From assembly GCF_029223525.1 (NCBI RefSeq), contig NZ_JARHTQ010000006.1, positions 186,001 through 250,000 of the forward strand: 64,000 bases of DNA, in the 5' to 3' direction. This DNA comes from Streptantibioticus ferralitis (GTDB lineage Bacteria; Actinomycetota; Actinomycetes; Streptomycetales; Streptomycetaceae). A program made the translations under genes and the position numbers. Numbering within the stretch: position 1 is the first letter of the stretch; each line of letters begins with the position of its first letter. Of the stretch, positions 51,344 through 59,605 are shown piece by piece. The notes below the pieces were generated by a model that saw only the letters and a program-made list of their open reading frames with translations, was not told where the DNA came from and made no database searches.

Positions 51344-51363
51344 CATACTAACCAGTCGGTATG
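51344..51363 (-). promoter_or_regulatory. TetR-type operator 3, CATACCGACTGGTTAGTATG
   Basis: Written on the gene's strand. Arms CATAC/GTATG are perfect and the core contains TACCGACTGGT, shared with operators 1 and 2. It precedes the SDR-ligase operon by about 50 bp. Confidence 0.72.
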
Positions 51364-51488
51364 GCATCGGGAAGGGTCAACTTCACAGGCAGCTGGCCGG
51401 AACAGCGTCTTCCGGTGGCGATGAGTGCAGCTCACACTGGTCAGGGGCCAGCTCGGCGCGGGTAGGAACGGCAGGGGGCGGCAGGCCA

Positions 51489-52703
51489 ATGGGGGCCATG
51501 GGTGTCGATCCGTACTGGACGGTGACCTTCGACACGGAGGGCAGCGCCGACGCCGAACAGCGCGACCGGCTGATACTGGGCGCGGCAGGGGCCGGGATCA
51601 CCGACCTGATCGTCTTCGCGCACGGCTGGAACAACGACCTGACCACCGCCGTCCGCGTCTACCGCCGCTTCTTCACCCCGTTCCCCGCCCTGCTGGAACG
51701 CCGCCGTCCGGCCGCCACGGTGGGATACGCGGGCGTGTTCTGGCCCTCGCTGCGGTTCCTCGAGGAGCCGCTGGTGGACTACCGGCCCTCGGTGCTCGCC
51801 GAACAGGCCGCGAACCTGGCGATCCAACGCGGAGTCGACAAGGACACTCTGGACGGTCTCGTCAAGCTCTTTCCCGCGCGGGCCCAGGAGGTACGGCGCA
51901 TGGCGGCGCTGCTGCGCGAGCGACCGGCGTCCCCGGACCGCCTGGCGGATTTCTTTGAGCTGGCGCGGCGGTTCGCGCCCGAAGCCCGGCTGGCGATGCT
52001 GACCGGTGACGCCGAGCGGATCTGCGAGGAGTTCGCCGCGGCGCTGGAGAGCACCGGCGCGGAAACGGTCCCGTTGGCGCGCGAGGGATCAGCGGACGCC
52101 CCCTCGTTCCGCCGGTGGAGCGGCGCCCGCGAAGTGCTGCGCCAGCTCGCCTACTACCGGATGTGCCAGCAGGCGGACGTCATGGGCGAGTCGGGGCTTG
52201 CCGCGCTGCTTGACCAACTCGCCGACGTGGCCTCGGACGTACGGATCCATCTGCTCGGCCACGGCTTGGGCGCACGGCTGGTGCTGGCCGGGCTGCGTGC
52301 CGCCACCTCGTCCGCCGCCTCGGTGACCCTGCTGCAGGGCACCTTTCCGCCGGGCACGCTGCGCGGCGCGCCGCGGCGGGTCAACGGGCCGCTGGTGGTG
52401 TGCCATTCGCGGTACGACGACGGCCTCGGCACGCTGTATCCGCTGGCCTGGCGAGCGTCCGGCAGCACCGGAGGCCCGGCCGCCGTGGGCTACGAAGGGA
52501 TCCCTTCGGCGGACGACGCGGTCCGCCTCACACTGGCCGACACCTCGCCGAGGGCCGGGCGGCGCTTTCCGGAGTCCGGCCTGGTGAGCGTGGACGCCTC
52601 CAGCGTGGTCCGGCGCGGCTATCCGCCGATGGGTGCGCATATGGACATCTGCCATGCGGACCTGGCGCGGGTGGTGCTGCTGGCGGGGCGGATTCCGCAT
52701 TAG
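51489..52703 (+). CDS. Alpha/beta-hydrolase-like protein with Gly at the nucleophile elbow
   Basis: A 404-residue protein. LIVFAHGWNND supplies the oxyanion HG motif and a lipase-like elbow appears as HLLGHGLGARLVLAGLRA. The canonical GHSxG Ser is replaced by Gly259 (codon GGC at 52263-52265). The C-terminus contains VVCHSRYDDGLGTLYPLAWR, typical for alpha/beta-hydrolase folds that follow strand 8. With the nucleophile lost it is probably non-catalytic, or uses another residue. No signal peptide. The start (ATG 51489) is the most upstream reasonable choice, with GGGGGCGG near. Confidence 0.65.
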   Translation: MGAMGVDPYWTVTFDTEGSADAEQRDRLILGAAGAGITDLIVFAHGWNNDLTTAVRVYRRFFTPFPALLERRRPAATVGYAGVFWPSLRFLEEPLVDYRPSVLAEQAANLAIQRGVDKDTLDGLVKLFPARAQEVRRMAALLRERPASPDRLADFFELARRFAPEARLAMLTGDAERICEEFAAALESTGAETVPLAREGSADAPSFRRWSGAREVLRQLAYYRMCQQADVMGESGLAALLDQLADVASDVRIHLLGHGLGARLVLAGLRAATSSAASVTLLQGTFPPGTLRGAPRRVNGPLVVCHSRYDDGLGTLYPLAWRASGSTGGPAAVGYEGIPSADDAVRLTLADTSPRAGRRFPESGLVSVDASSVVRRGYPPMGAHMDICHADLARVVLLAGRIPH

Positions 52704-52793
52704 CCGGTCCGCCGAGTTCCGTGAGGGTTCGCAGGTGTCGTCCGGCCGCCGGTCCGCATCTCGTGGTGGTTCCCTTCACGACGAATACCGCAC

Positions 52794-52821
52794 GTGCGCT
52801 CCCGGAAGGCCGGGAACGCAC
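52794..52821. terminator. Hairpin between convergent hydrolase-like and acylase genes
   Basis: GTGCGCTCCCGG and CCGGGAACGCAC form a 12-bp stem with one mismatch and an AAGG loop, 16 bp beyond the acylase stop. Confidence 0.6.
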
Positions 52822-52837
52822 GCGTGGTGGTGAACTC

Positions 52838-55657
52838 CTAGCGGTGTGCGGGGAATTCGACGACCTGCTGGTATGTCGGACGGTTCTGCCAGGAGATCCG
52901 GTCGTCGCCGACGCCGCCGAGCGGACGCTGGACGATGCTGTCCGCGCACCACTGGTCGCCCGCCGCGCAGCCGCCGCCGTCGCCCGGGTAGACCTGGTTC
53001 GCCGGGGTGGCCACGGCCTGCTTGAGGGTGGTCAGCAGCATCGACTGGCAGGCTGCGACATCGCCGTTGCCACAGTACTTCTGGGCGAAGCCGCCCTTGA
53101 CCGGCTTGCCGAGCAGCGCCCGCAGGTCCTTGTCCACGTAGGACCACCAGCCGAACTGGAACGAGCTTCCGGCGTGCGAGCCGGTCGGTCCGTGCCCGGC
53201 CGAGGGCGATTCGTCGACCCCCAGGTTGGCGGTCAGCGCGTTGTACAGATCGCTGCCCAGACCGGGCTCGAACTCGCCCTTGACGAGCAGCGGCCACCAG
53301 GCGTCCATGACGCGGACCGCGTCGGAGTCGGCGTAGGTGTGCGAGCCGGGCGAGGTCTCCTGGCGCTTGGCGTCGTCGCTGCTCCAGTTCGCCAGCTCCT
53401 GCACGGTGTTGGCGAGCTGCGGATCGGTGATGGGCTTGCTGCGCAGCACGGCGAGCAGCTCGGGAAGCACGTCCTCACCGCGCAGGTCGGTGACGGCGGC
53501 GTCGGCCATCGCCTGGGTGAGCGCTGCACGGGTGACGCCGCCCTGCTTGACGAGCCGCTTGACCCGGTCGTCGAGCAGGTTGGCGCGGTGCAGGGACCCG
53601 TCGCCGAACCCGGATGTGCTGTAGTCCCTGGCCTGCTTGTTGTTCCAGGAGACGTAGTAGTTCTGGTCGATGGACTGCGGATGCTGGGACGGCGGGGTGG
53701 CCGCGGAGGTGTTGTCGGCCGGGTTGAAGCCCCGCCACTCGTAGCGCTGCTCCGCGAGCACCGGCAGCGCCGGGTCGACGCCCGCGGCCCGTGCCGGGTT
53801 GGTGCCCGAGTTGTAGTAGGCGATGTCCCGGGAGTCCGCGTAGAACCAGTTGAAGGTGTAGTTGATGTGCTGCGCCGCCTTCTGGAAGCTCCGGGCGTCA
53901 TGCACGCAGCCGGGGTCGTTGAGCATCTGGAAGCCGATGATCGAGTCGGCCTCGTGCTGGTACGAGCTGCGCAGCGAGGTGTACGCGACGGGGTTGCCGC
54001 CGACCGTGGCACGGGCGGTCACCAGACCGTACCTGGTGCGGTAGACCTGCATCCGGTACGAGCCCGCGGCCGTGGAGTCGGCGAGCGTCGGCGACCAGGC
54101 GTCGGTGCGCTCCAGCTTCTCGAACGGCACGCAGCTTCCGTGCCACAGGTAGGAGTTGGACTGGGTGGTGGGCTTGTTACCGCTCGGGTCGCACAGTTCG
54201 ACGGCGTAGGTGTCGGTGATGTCCTGGCCCGCGGAGGTGGCGCTCCACGCGTAGTCCTGGCCGCGGCCGAGTTCGACGTACATGCTCAGTCCGGCGAAGG
54301 CCGCACCTCGGGCGCTGATGCCCGGGCCCTGCAGTTCCTCACGTATCAGCAGTTGGGGTGCGAAGTAGCCGGTCTGCGGGCCGAACACGGCGACGGGGTG
54401 GCCGCTCGCGGTGTACCTGCCGGAGACCAGCAGCGCGTTGGACATGCCCTTCTTGGGCGAGGAGAACAGGTTGCCGGGAAGTACGCCGTTGTCGAACATG
54501 CCCTGCAGCGGCCGCAGTTTCGCCGGGGCGCGTACCGGGGTCCGGGCGGGCGCCCCGTTCCTGGCGGCGGCGGAGCCGGTGCGGTCGTAGACGAGGGGCT
54601 CCGGGGTGACCGAGCCCGGGTCGGGCAGGGCCTCGCCCTGGGCGTGGGCGGGCTGGTCCGCGTAGGGGAAGCTCTGCCCGTCGTGCAAGGTCAGGACCGC
54701 TTCGGGGTCGTTGCGCTCGCGGAAGGACTCCCAGACCTTGGTGCCCTCGGCGAGCCCGTACTTGTGCTGTGCGGCCTGCAGGGCGAGTGCGGACTGCACC
54801 TGGCCACCGCCGCCCGAGCCGAAGAGCGCGCCGACCACCGAGCCCAGCGCGATCAGGTCGGTCAGCTTGAACGGTTCGATCTCTCCGACGTTGGTGATGG
54901 GGTCGATATGGCCGGTGAGGTCGTACTCGCCGGGGAAGTACCGGCCGGGTTTGGCCTGGCTGATGTAGGTGTTGATACCGGCCACATAGGACTGCGCGTC
55001 GGCGAGCGCCTGTCTCCCGCGTGCCCCGTTGGACTTGACAAGCCGGTCCGCCTGGGCCTGCAGGTCGGCCTCGGTGTAGGGGGCGGCGCTGTAGAACTGC
55101 TGCTCAAGGCCCTGGTTGGCGGCGGCGCCGCCCGCGAAGGAGGTCAACTCACCGCGGCCGACATGCCGGAAGAGATCCATCAGCCAGAGCCGGTCCTGCG
55201 CCGCGGCGTATCCGGCGCCGAACTCGGTGCCGGTGCGGGTGGTGCCCTTGATGTGCGGGATGCCGGTGGCCTTGTCGCGGGTGATGGTGACGTCGGAGCG
55301 CGGGCTCTGCACGGATTCCACCTGGTCCGGCGGGACGCCGAACGAGGAGCTGTTGTAGAAGTCGCCGATGGTGGCGTCGGTCAGTGAGCCGTAGCCGCCG
55401 GGTAGGGCGCCGTAGGTGCCGAGTTGGTCGGTGCTGTGCGCCGGGTGGGTGCCGAACAACTTGTTGCCGAGGATGTCGGCGAGGGTGGCGTTTCCGTTCT
55501 CGCCGGGCGGCAGGACGTCGTCGCACTGGCCCTGGCAGTAGTCCTTGCCGGGGTCGGCGGCGACGGCCGCGTGGGGTACCGGCGCGATCAGGGTGACGCC
55601 GAGCGCGAGCAGCGTGGTTGCCGCCGCAGATCTGAGAGTGGGGGTGCGTCGTCGCAT
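52838..55657 (-). CDS. Secreted penicillin acylase-family (Ntn) amidohydrolase
   Basis: A 939-residue precursor. Sec signal MRRRTPTLRSAAATTLLALGVTLIAPVPHAAVAA. The alpha region includes VTITRDKATGIPHIKGTTRTGTEFGAGYAAAQDRLWLMDLFRHVGRGELTSFAGG. The beta chain would begin at Ser406 in KKGMSNALLVSG (codon 54442-54440), the N-terminal nucleophile after autocatalytic cleavage. Members cleave amide-linked acyl groups, such as penicillins or acyl-homoserine lactones. Twelve or more Cys/Gly-rich stretches near both ends suggest extracellular disulfides. Start ATG 55657. Confidence 0.9.
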   Translation of the reverse strand: MRRRTPTLRSAAATTLLALGVTLIAPVPHAAVAADPGKDYCQGQCDDVLPPGENGNATLADILGNKLFGTHPAHSTDQLGTYGALPGGYGSLTDATIGDFYNSSSFGVPPDQVESVQSPRSDVTITRDKATGIPHIKGTTRTGTEFGAGYAAAQDRLWLMDLFRHVGRGELTSFAGGAAANQGLEQQFYSAAPYTEADLQAQADRLVKSNGARGRQALADAQSYVAGINTYISQAKPGRYFPGEYDLTGHIDPITNVGEIEPFKLTDLIALGSVVGALFGSGGGGQVQSALALQAAQHKYGLAEGTKVWESFRERNDPEAVLTLHDGQSFPYADQPAHAQGEALPDPGSVTPEPLVYDRTGSAAARNGAPARTPVRAPAKLRPLQGMFDNGVLPGNLFSSPKKGMSNALLVSGRYTASGHPVAVFGPQTGYFAPQLLIREELQGPGISARGAAFAGLSMYVELGRGQDYAWSATSAGQDITDTYAVELCDPSGNKPTTQSNSYLWHGSCVPFEKLERTDAWSPTLADSTAAGSYRMQVYRTRYGLVTARATVGGNPVAYTSLRSSYQHEADSIIGFQMLNDPGCVHDARSFQKAAQHINYTFNWFYADSRDIAYYNSGTNPARAAGVDPALPVLAEQRYEWRGFNPADNTSAATPPSQHPQSIDQNYYVSWNNKQARDYSTSGFGDGSLHRANLLDDRVKRLVKQGGVTRAALTQAMADAAVTDLRGEDVLPELLAVLRSKPITDPQLANTVQELANWSSDDAKRQETSPGSHTYADSDAVRVMDAWWPLLVKGEFEPGLGSDLYNALTANLGVDESPSAGHGPTGSHAGSSFQFGWWSYVDKDLRALLGKPVKGGFAQKYCGNGDVAACQSMLLTTLKQAVATPANQVYPGDGGGCAAGDQWCADSIVQRPLGGVGDDRISWQNRPTYQQVVEFPAHR

Positions 55658-55874
55658 TCCTGCTCCTCCCTGAGGGGAATGCGACGGACGTTACCGGCGG
55701 TAGGGCCATGCGGGAAGGTGAACACACGTCACGTTTCCGATCTCGGCTGGATGTACAGCACTCCTCTCCACAACTCCTTCACGAGGGGAGCCAATTGCGG
55801 GCCCGGTACGTCCATTCCATAGCGCCACGAGTGATGTAGTCCACTGTGCTCCACTGTGACGGAGGTGGGACGAG

Positions 55875-56486
55875 ATGGCCGGGTTCCGGAGTCTCGCGAG
55901 ACGGGTACGCGATCCGCGGCTGATAGACGCCGAGCAACGCACCTCACTACGCCGATGCCTTGAGCGCTTCGCCCCGTACGGCCACCGGGCGACCTGGCAC
56001 CACCTTTGCGTACGCGCCGGATTCGCGCCCGATGACCGACATCCACGCCAGGTGCAACTGATGGCGGCACTGGAGGAGTTGGAGGAGGCGAGAGCGGTAT
56101 GGCTCGGCTACGAGGCGGAGTTCGCCGCCCGCCGCAAGCGTGAGAAGCATGACGGCATCCGCCGTCCGACCGGCCTCGACGACTGGCACCGGCGCACCTG
56201 GGGAGGGTACGGCGTCGCCTGGTGCGACGACCCTGCCGTGCATCCGACGGGACGGCTCGCCGACGTACTGCGCCGGCTGATCACCGCCCTGGACTCGGAG
56301 CCCGGCGACTCCTGCCCGGTGTGCGGCGCGACCCGCATCGCATGGCGGGAGGGCCTGCGCCATGATCCGGCGTCGGGGCCGGTCTGCACGGAGTGCGGCA
56401 TCGTGGTTCCGGTGCCGGTGCTGTCCCCCGAAGCCCTGGAAGCGGCCCGGACGGCCGCGTGGGAGAGCCGGTACGCGGTGCGGTAG
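55875..56486 (+). CDS. Conserved hypothetical protein with C-terminal zinc ribbon
   Basis: A 203-residue protein. The N-terminal half is Arg/Glu-rich and helical (ERFAPYGHRATWHHLCVRAGFAPDDRHPRQVQLMAALEELEEARAVWLGYEAEFAARRK). A zinc-ribbon pair follows at about residues 142-173, CPVCGATRIAWREGL ... CTECGIVVPVPVL. Function is unknown; nucleic-acid or protein binding is plausible from the ribbon. It stands alone after a 217-bp gap, with GGAGGTGGGACGAG upstream of the ATG supporting the start. Confidence 0.7.
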   Translation: MAGFRSLARRVRDPRLIDAEQRTSLRRCLERFAPYGHRATWHHLCVRAGFAPDDRHPRQVQLMAALEELEEARAVWLGYEAEFAARRKREKHDGIRRPTGLDDWHRRTWGGYGVAWCDDPAVHPTGRLADVLRRLITALDSEPGDSCPVCGATRIAWREGLRHDPASGPVCTECGIVVPVPVLSPEALEAARTAAWESRYAVR

Positions 56487-56636
56487 GGCCTCTCGGCCCG
56501 TCCCGCGGACCTTCCGGGGGCGGCGGCCGGTTCGGCACCGACGGCCGCCGCCGTAGAGGTACTCGCCGTTGCGGCGGTCGAACCCCGCCGCGACGGCGAA
56601 CGACGACGTTGACACGCGGTCCCCGGCGAACCATGC

Positions 56637-56651
56637 TGAGCAAGCGCTTAG
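56637..56651 (+). promoter_or_regulatory. TetR-type operator TGAGCAAGCGCTTAG before maoC
   Basis: The identical 15-mer occurs at 57900-57914 next to the TetR gene start. AAGCGCTT is a perfect 8-bp palindromic core. It lies about 48 bp upstream of the MaoC start. Confidence 0.7.
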
Positions 56652-56698
56652 ACAGTACGCGATCGCTCGCTCGACGTTACGCATGTGGGAGGCATCAG

Positions 56699-57160
56699 AT
56701 GTCGCAGGCCAGGGTCTTCGCTTCGGTGGACGAGCTACGCGCTGCCGTCGGGGAGGAGTTGGGCCCCACGCCGTGGGTGGAGATCGACCAGAAGCGGATC
56801 GACCTGTTCGCCGAGGCGACCGGCGACCACCAGTGGATCCACGTCGACCCGGAGAAGGCCGCGCAGGGCCCGTTCGGCACCACCATCGCGCACGGGTATC
56901 TGACGCTCTCCCTCATCCCCTCGCTGATGCCGGAGCTGATGCGGGTCGAGGGCGTGCGGATGGGCGTCAACTACGGGGTGAACAAGGTGCGCTTCCCGGC
57001 CCCGGTGCCGGTCGGCTCACAGCTGCGGGCGTCCGCGCAGATCGCCGAGGTGAGCGAGATGCCGGAGGGCGTGCAGCTGGTCACCCGGATCACCATCGAG
57101 CGGGCGGGCGGGGACAAGCCGGTGTGCGTGGCGGAGACGGTCGCCCGCTTCTACCTGTGA
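56699..57160 (+). CDS. MaoC-family (R)-specific enoyl-CoA hydratase
   Basis: A 153-residue hotdog protein. The catalytic Asp/His pair sits in FAEATGDHQWIHVDPEKAAQGPFGTTIAHGYLTLSLI (D and H within the hydratase-2 motif). The rest (MGVNYGVNKVRFPAPVPVGSQLRASAQI) is standard for MaoC proteins. It hydrates 2-trans-enoyl-CoA to the (R)-3-hydroxy form, linking beta-oxidation intermediates. GGGAGG is about 8 nt upstream of the ATG. The next gene is a TetR regulator with the same upstream operator. Confidence 0.92.
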   Translation: MSQARVFASVDELRAAVGEELGPTPWVEIDQKRIDLFAEATGDHQWIHVDPEKAAQGPFGTTIAHGYLTLSLIPSLMPELMRVEGVRMGVNYGVNKVRFPAPVPVGSQLRASAQIAEVSEMPEGVQLVTRITIERAGGDKPVCVAETVARFYL

Positions 57161-57259
57161 GCCGGGTGGCTCCGGGCGCTGTGCCTCCTTGAACTCCGCT
57201 GCCGGGAACGGGCGGTGCGCTGCCGGGAACTGGCGGTGCGTTACTGGGAACGGACCGCG

Positions 57260-57886
57260 CTAGACCGGCCGCACCATCCGCAGCACCAGGTCGGCGTAGA
57301 GCTCGCCGATCTCGTCGGGGGTACGGCGGCCGGCCGGGTTGAACCAGCGCGCCACGTCGATGCACAGGGAGAGTACGGCCAGCGTCGTGCCGGAGACATC
57401 GAGGACGTCGAAGTCACCGGAGCGCACGCCGTCCTCGATGATCGACCGCATCACCGCCTCGCTGCGCCGCCGCAGCTCGACGATCTCCGTGTGGTGCTCG
57501 GGGCCGAGCGCGCCCAACTCGTACTGGACCACCCGGCCGGTGGTGTGGTACTCGGCGTGCCAGCGGACGAAGGAGCGGACCGCGGTGCCCAGCCGGTCGG
57601 CCGGGGTGCCGCCGCTCTCGGCGGCCTGCCGCAGCAGGGCGAGGGAGCGCTGGTGGCCCACGCTGCTGATCTGGTAGAGCAGTTGTTCCTTGGTTTTGTA
57701 GTGGATGTAGAGCGCGGCCGGGCTCATACCTGCGCGCCCCGCGATGTCGCGGGTTGTCGTCGCGTGATAGCCACGCTCGGCGAAGGCCTCGACGGCAGCG
57801 ATCACCAACCGCCTGGCCGCGTCCGGAGTGATGTCGCTCCACGCCTCGGTGTTCGGTTCCGTCGCCTCCACATCCATGGCGGACAC
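57260..57886 (-). CDS. TetR-family regulator of maoC
   Basis: A 208-residue TetR protein. HTH: RLVIAAVEAFAERGYHATTTRDIAGRAGMSPAALYIHYKTKEQLLYQIS (residues about 25-73). The C-terminal domain contains HHTEIVELRRRSEAVMRSIIEDGVRSGDFDVLDVSGTTLAVLSLCIDVARWFNPAGRRTPDEIGELYADLVLRMV, similar to KstR/KstR2-like lipid regulators. It converges on maoC with 99 bp between. An identical operator 15-mer in front of both genes indicates autoregulation plus control of maoC. GTG 57886 or ATG 57877 could be the start. Confidence 0.92.
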   Translation of the reverse strand: MSAMDVEATEPNTEAWSDITPDAARRLVIAAVEAFAERGYHATTTRDIAGRAGMSPAALYIHYKTKEQLLYQISSVGHQRSLALLRQAAESGGTPADRLGTAVRSFVRWHAEYHTTGRVVQYELGALGPEHHTEIVELRRRSEAVMRSIIEDGVRSGDFDVLDVSGTTLAVLSLCIDVARWFNPAGRRTPDEIGELYADLVLRMVRPV

Positions 57887-57899
57887 CTTACAACGGGGG

Positions 57900-57914
57900 T
57901 GAGCAAGCGCTTAG
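57900..57914 (+). promoter_or_regulatory. TetR-type operator TGAGCAAGCGCTTAG before its regulator gene
   Basis: Identical to the site at 56637-56651. It is 14 bp upstream of the TetR start, in a position to block transcription or initiation. Confidence 0.72.
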
Positions 57915-57929
57915 CCGCCTTCCGCGGGG

Positions 57930-58380
57930 GATGGATGGCATTCCGGAGGGTACCCCCGGGCCCCCGTCGCGGGGTGGGCCGTTCTGCCGGGGGATTCCCC
58001 CGGCCCCCTCCGTCGGGACGGGCCGCTCCTGCGAAGGACCGCCCAGCCCCTCTGTCGGCGACGGGCTGCCGTGGACTTGCCCCAGCCCCCTTCGTTAGGG
58101 GGACGCGCTGCTGCTGCGCAGGACTCGCCCCGGACACCCTTCGCGGGGGACGGACTGCCCTGCCGGGAGTTGCCCCAGCCCCCTTCGTGGGGGACGGGTC
58201 GCTCTGCCGCAGGATTCGGCCCGGACCCCTCCGCCGGGGACGGGCTGCTCCTCCGCAGGATTTCCGCGCGTTCCCGCAGCGGACGGGGACTGCTCTGCCG
58301 TCGGTTCCCCCGGGGCCTGCCGCGGGCGCGGCTGTTTGTCCGCGGGATTCCCCCGGCCCCCCGTGTGCCGGAGGCATCGC
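57930..58380. repeat. Degenerate tandem array of a roughly 45-bp GC-rich unit
   Basis: About ten imperfect copies share the pattern GGGGACGGGCTGCTCTGCCGCAGGATTCCCCCGG followed by CCCCTTCGTCG, with 41-47 bp spacing. Recognisable copies start near 57972, 58016, 58058, 58100, 58148, 58193, 58240, 58283 and 58332. Together with flanks this fills the 57887-58392 gap; no gene is seen. Frames open through it on both strands are compositional artefacts. I see no conserved hairpin or coding function. Confidence 0.7.
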
Positions 58381-58392
58381 CGGGGTCCGCGT

Positions 58393-59544
58393 TCAGAAGG
58401 CGGAGGTTCCGGTCAAGGCGCGGCCTATCAGGAGTTTGTGGATCTGGGTGGTGCCCTCGTAGAGGGTCATCACCCGGGCGTCGCGGAGCAGCTTGCCTAC
58501 CGGGTACTCGTCGATGTAGCCGTAACCGCCGAAGACCTGGAGGGCGTTGTTCGCGCAGCGTACCGCCGCCTCGCTGGCGTACAGCTTGGCCGTGGAGGAC
58601 TCGGTGGCGAACGGCAGGCCGCGGTCGATGTGGTCCGCCACCTGCCAGGTCAGCAGGCGGGCCGCGGCCACGTCCACGGCGATGTCGGCGATCAGCTCCT
58701 GTACGAGTTGATGCTGCGCGATCGGCGTACCGAACTGCTCACGCTCCCCCGCGTAGTCCACCGCCGCGTCCAGGCATGCCTGCGCGATCCCCACGCACCC
58801 CGCCGCCACCGACATCCGGCCCTTGGCGAGCGCGGACATGGCGACCGAGAAGCCCTTGCCTTCGGGGGCGATCATCGCGGTGGCGGGCACCCGGGCCCCG
58901 TCGAGCACGATCTCGGCGGTTGCCTGGCCGCGCAGCCCCAGCTTTCCGTGGATCTCGCGGCGCTCCAGACCCGGGGTGTCGGTGGGGACCAGGAACGCGC
59001 TGATGCCCTTGTGACCGGGCTCGGCGCCGGTACGGGCGAAGAGCAGGACGACATCCGCCCAGGTCCCGTTGGTGATGAACATCTTGGAGCCGGTGATGAC
59101 GTAGTCATCACCGTCCCGCACCGCCCGGGTGGTGAGGTTGGCCGCATCGGATCCGGTGCCCGGTTCCGTGAGGCCGAAGCAGCCGACTGCCTCGCCGGAG
59201 CAGAGCCGGGGCAGCCACTCCCGCTTCTGCGCCTCGCTGCCCCACGCCGCGATGGACTTGGCCACCAGGCCCAGCGAAACCGAGACGATCCCGCGCACCG
59301 ACGAGTCCCCGCGCCCCAACTCCTCGGTGACCAGGCAGTACGCGAGGTGGTCGCCGCCACAGCCGCCGTACTCCTCGGGGATCGTCAAGCCCAGGAAACC
59401 CAGATCTCCCAGTTTCTTCACGATGCCGCGATCGACGCTCTCCGCACGGTCCCAAGCCGCCGCGTGTGGGGTGACCTCGCGGTCCACGAAGTCCCTGGCG
59501 AGTTGCCGGACGGCGGCCTGTTCCTCGGTCAGCTCCAGGTCCAC
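58393..59544 (-). CDS. Acyl-CoA dehydrogenase (canonical)
   Basis: A 383-residue ACAD starting at a GTG (VDLELTEEQAAVRQLARDFVDREVTPHAAAWD). FAD/substrate elements CFGLTEPGTGSDAANLTTRAV and FITNGTWADVVL, then FGTPIAQHQLVQ and QVFGGYGYIDEYPVGKLLRDARVMTLYEGTTQIHKLLI; the catalytic Glu in YEGTTQI is intact. It performs the first oxidation step of short/medium or branched acyl-CoA degradation. The 17-bp palindrome 59560-59576 lies 16 bp upstream, between it and the divergent TetR gene. Confidence 0.93.
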   Translation of the reverse strand: MDLELTEEQAAVRQLARDFVDREVTPHAAAWDRAESVDRGIVKKLGDLGFLGLTIPEEYGGCGGDHLAYCLVTEELGRGDSSVRGIVSVSLGLVAKSIAAWGSEAQKREWLPRLCSGEAVGCFGLTEPGTGSDAANLTTRAVRDGDDYVITGSKMFITNGTWADVVLLFARTGAEPGHKGISAFLVPTDTPGLERREIHGKLGLRGQATAEIVLDGARVPATAMIAPEGKGFSVAMSALAKGRMSVAAGCVGIAQACLDAAVDYAGEREQFGTPIAQHQLVQELIADIAVDVAAARLLTWQVADHIDRGLPFATESSTAKLYASEAAVRCANNALQVFGGYGYIDEYPVGKLLRDARVMTLYEGTTQIHKLLIGRALTGTSAF

Positions 59545-59559
59545 GGCGCATCCCCTGTA

Positions 59560-59576
59560 AATTAGCAGTGCTAGTT
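59560..59576. promoter_or_regulatory. TetR-type operator AATTAGCAGTGCTAGTT (ACAD/TetR)
   Basis: TAGCA-G-TGCTA core with extended flanks. It matches 14 of 17 bases of the perfect palindrome at 63127-63143. It lies between the divergent ACAD and TetR genes and should control both. Confidence 0.72.
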
Positions 59577-59605
59577 TTCGATGGGCAGCCCCTACTATGT
59601 GCCGC

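Noticed and set aside
52400-55387. A 995-codon plus-strand frame opposite the penicillin acylase gene
   Set aside because: Antisense artefact; Val/Gly/Arg-dominated, without signal, motif or ribosome-binding site.
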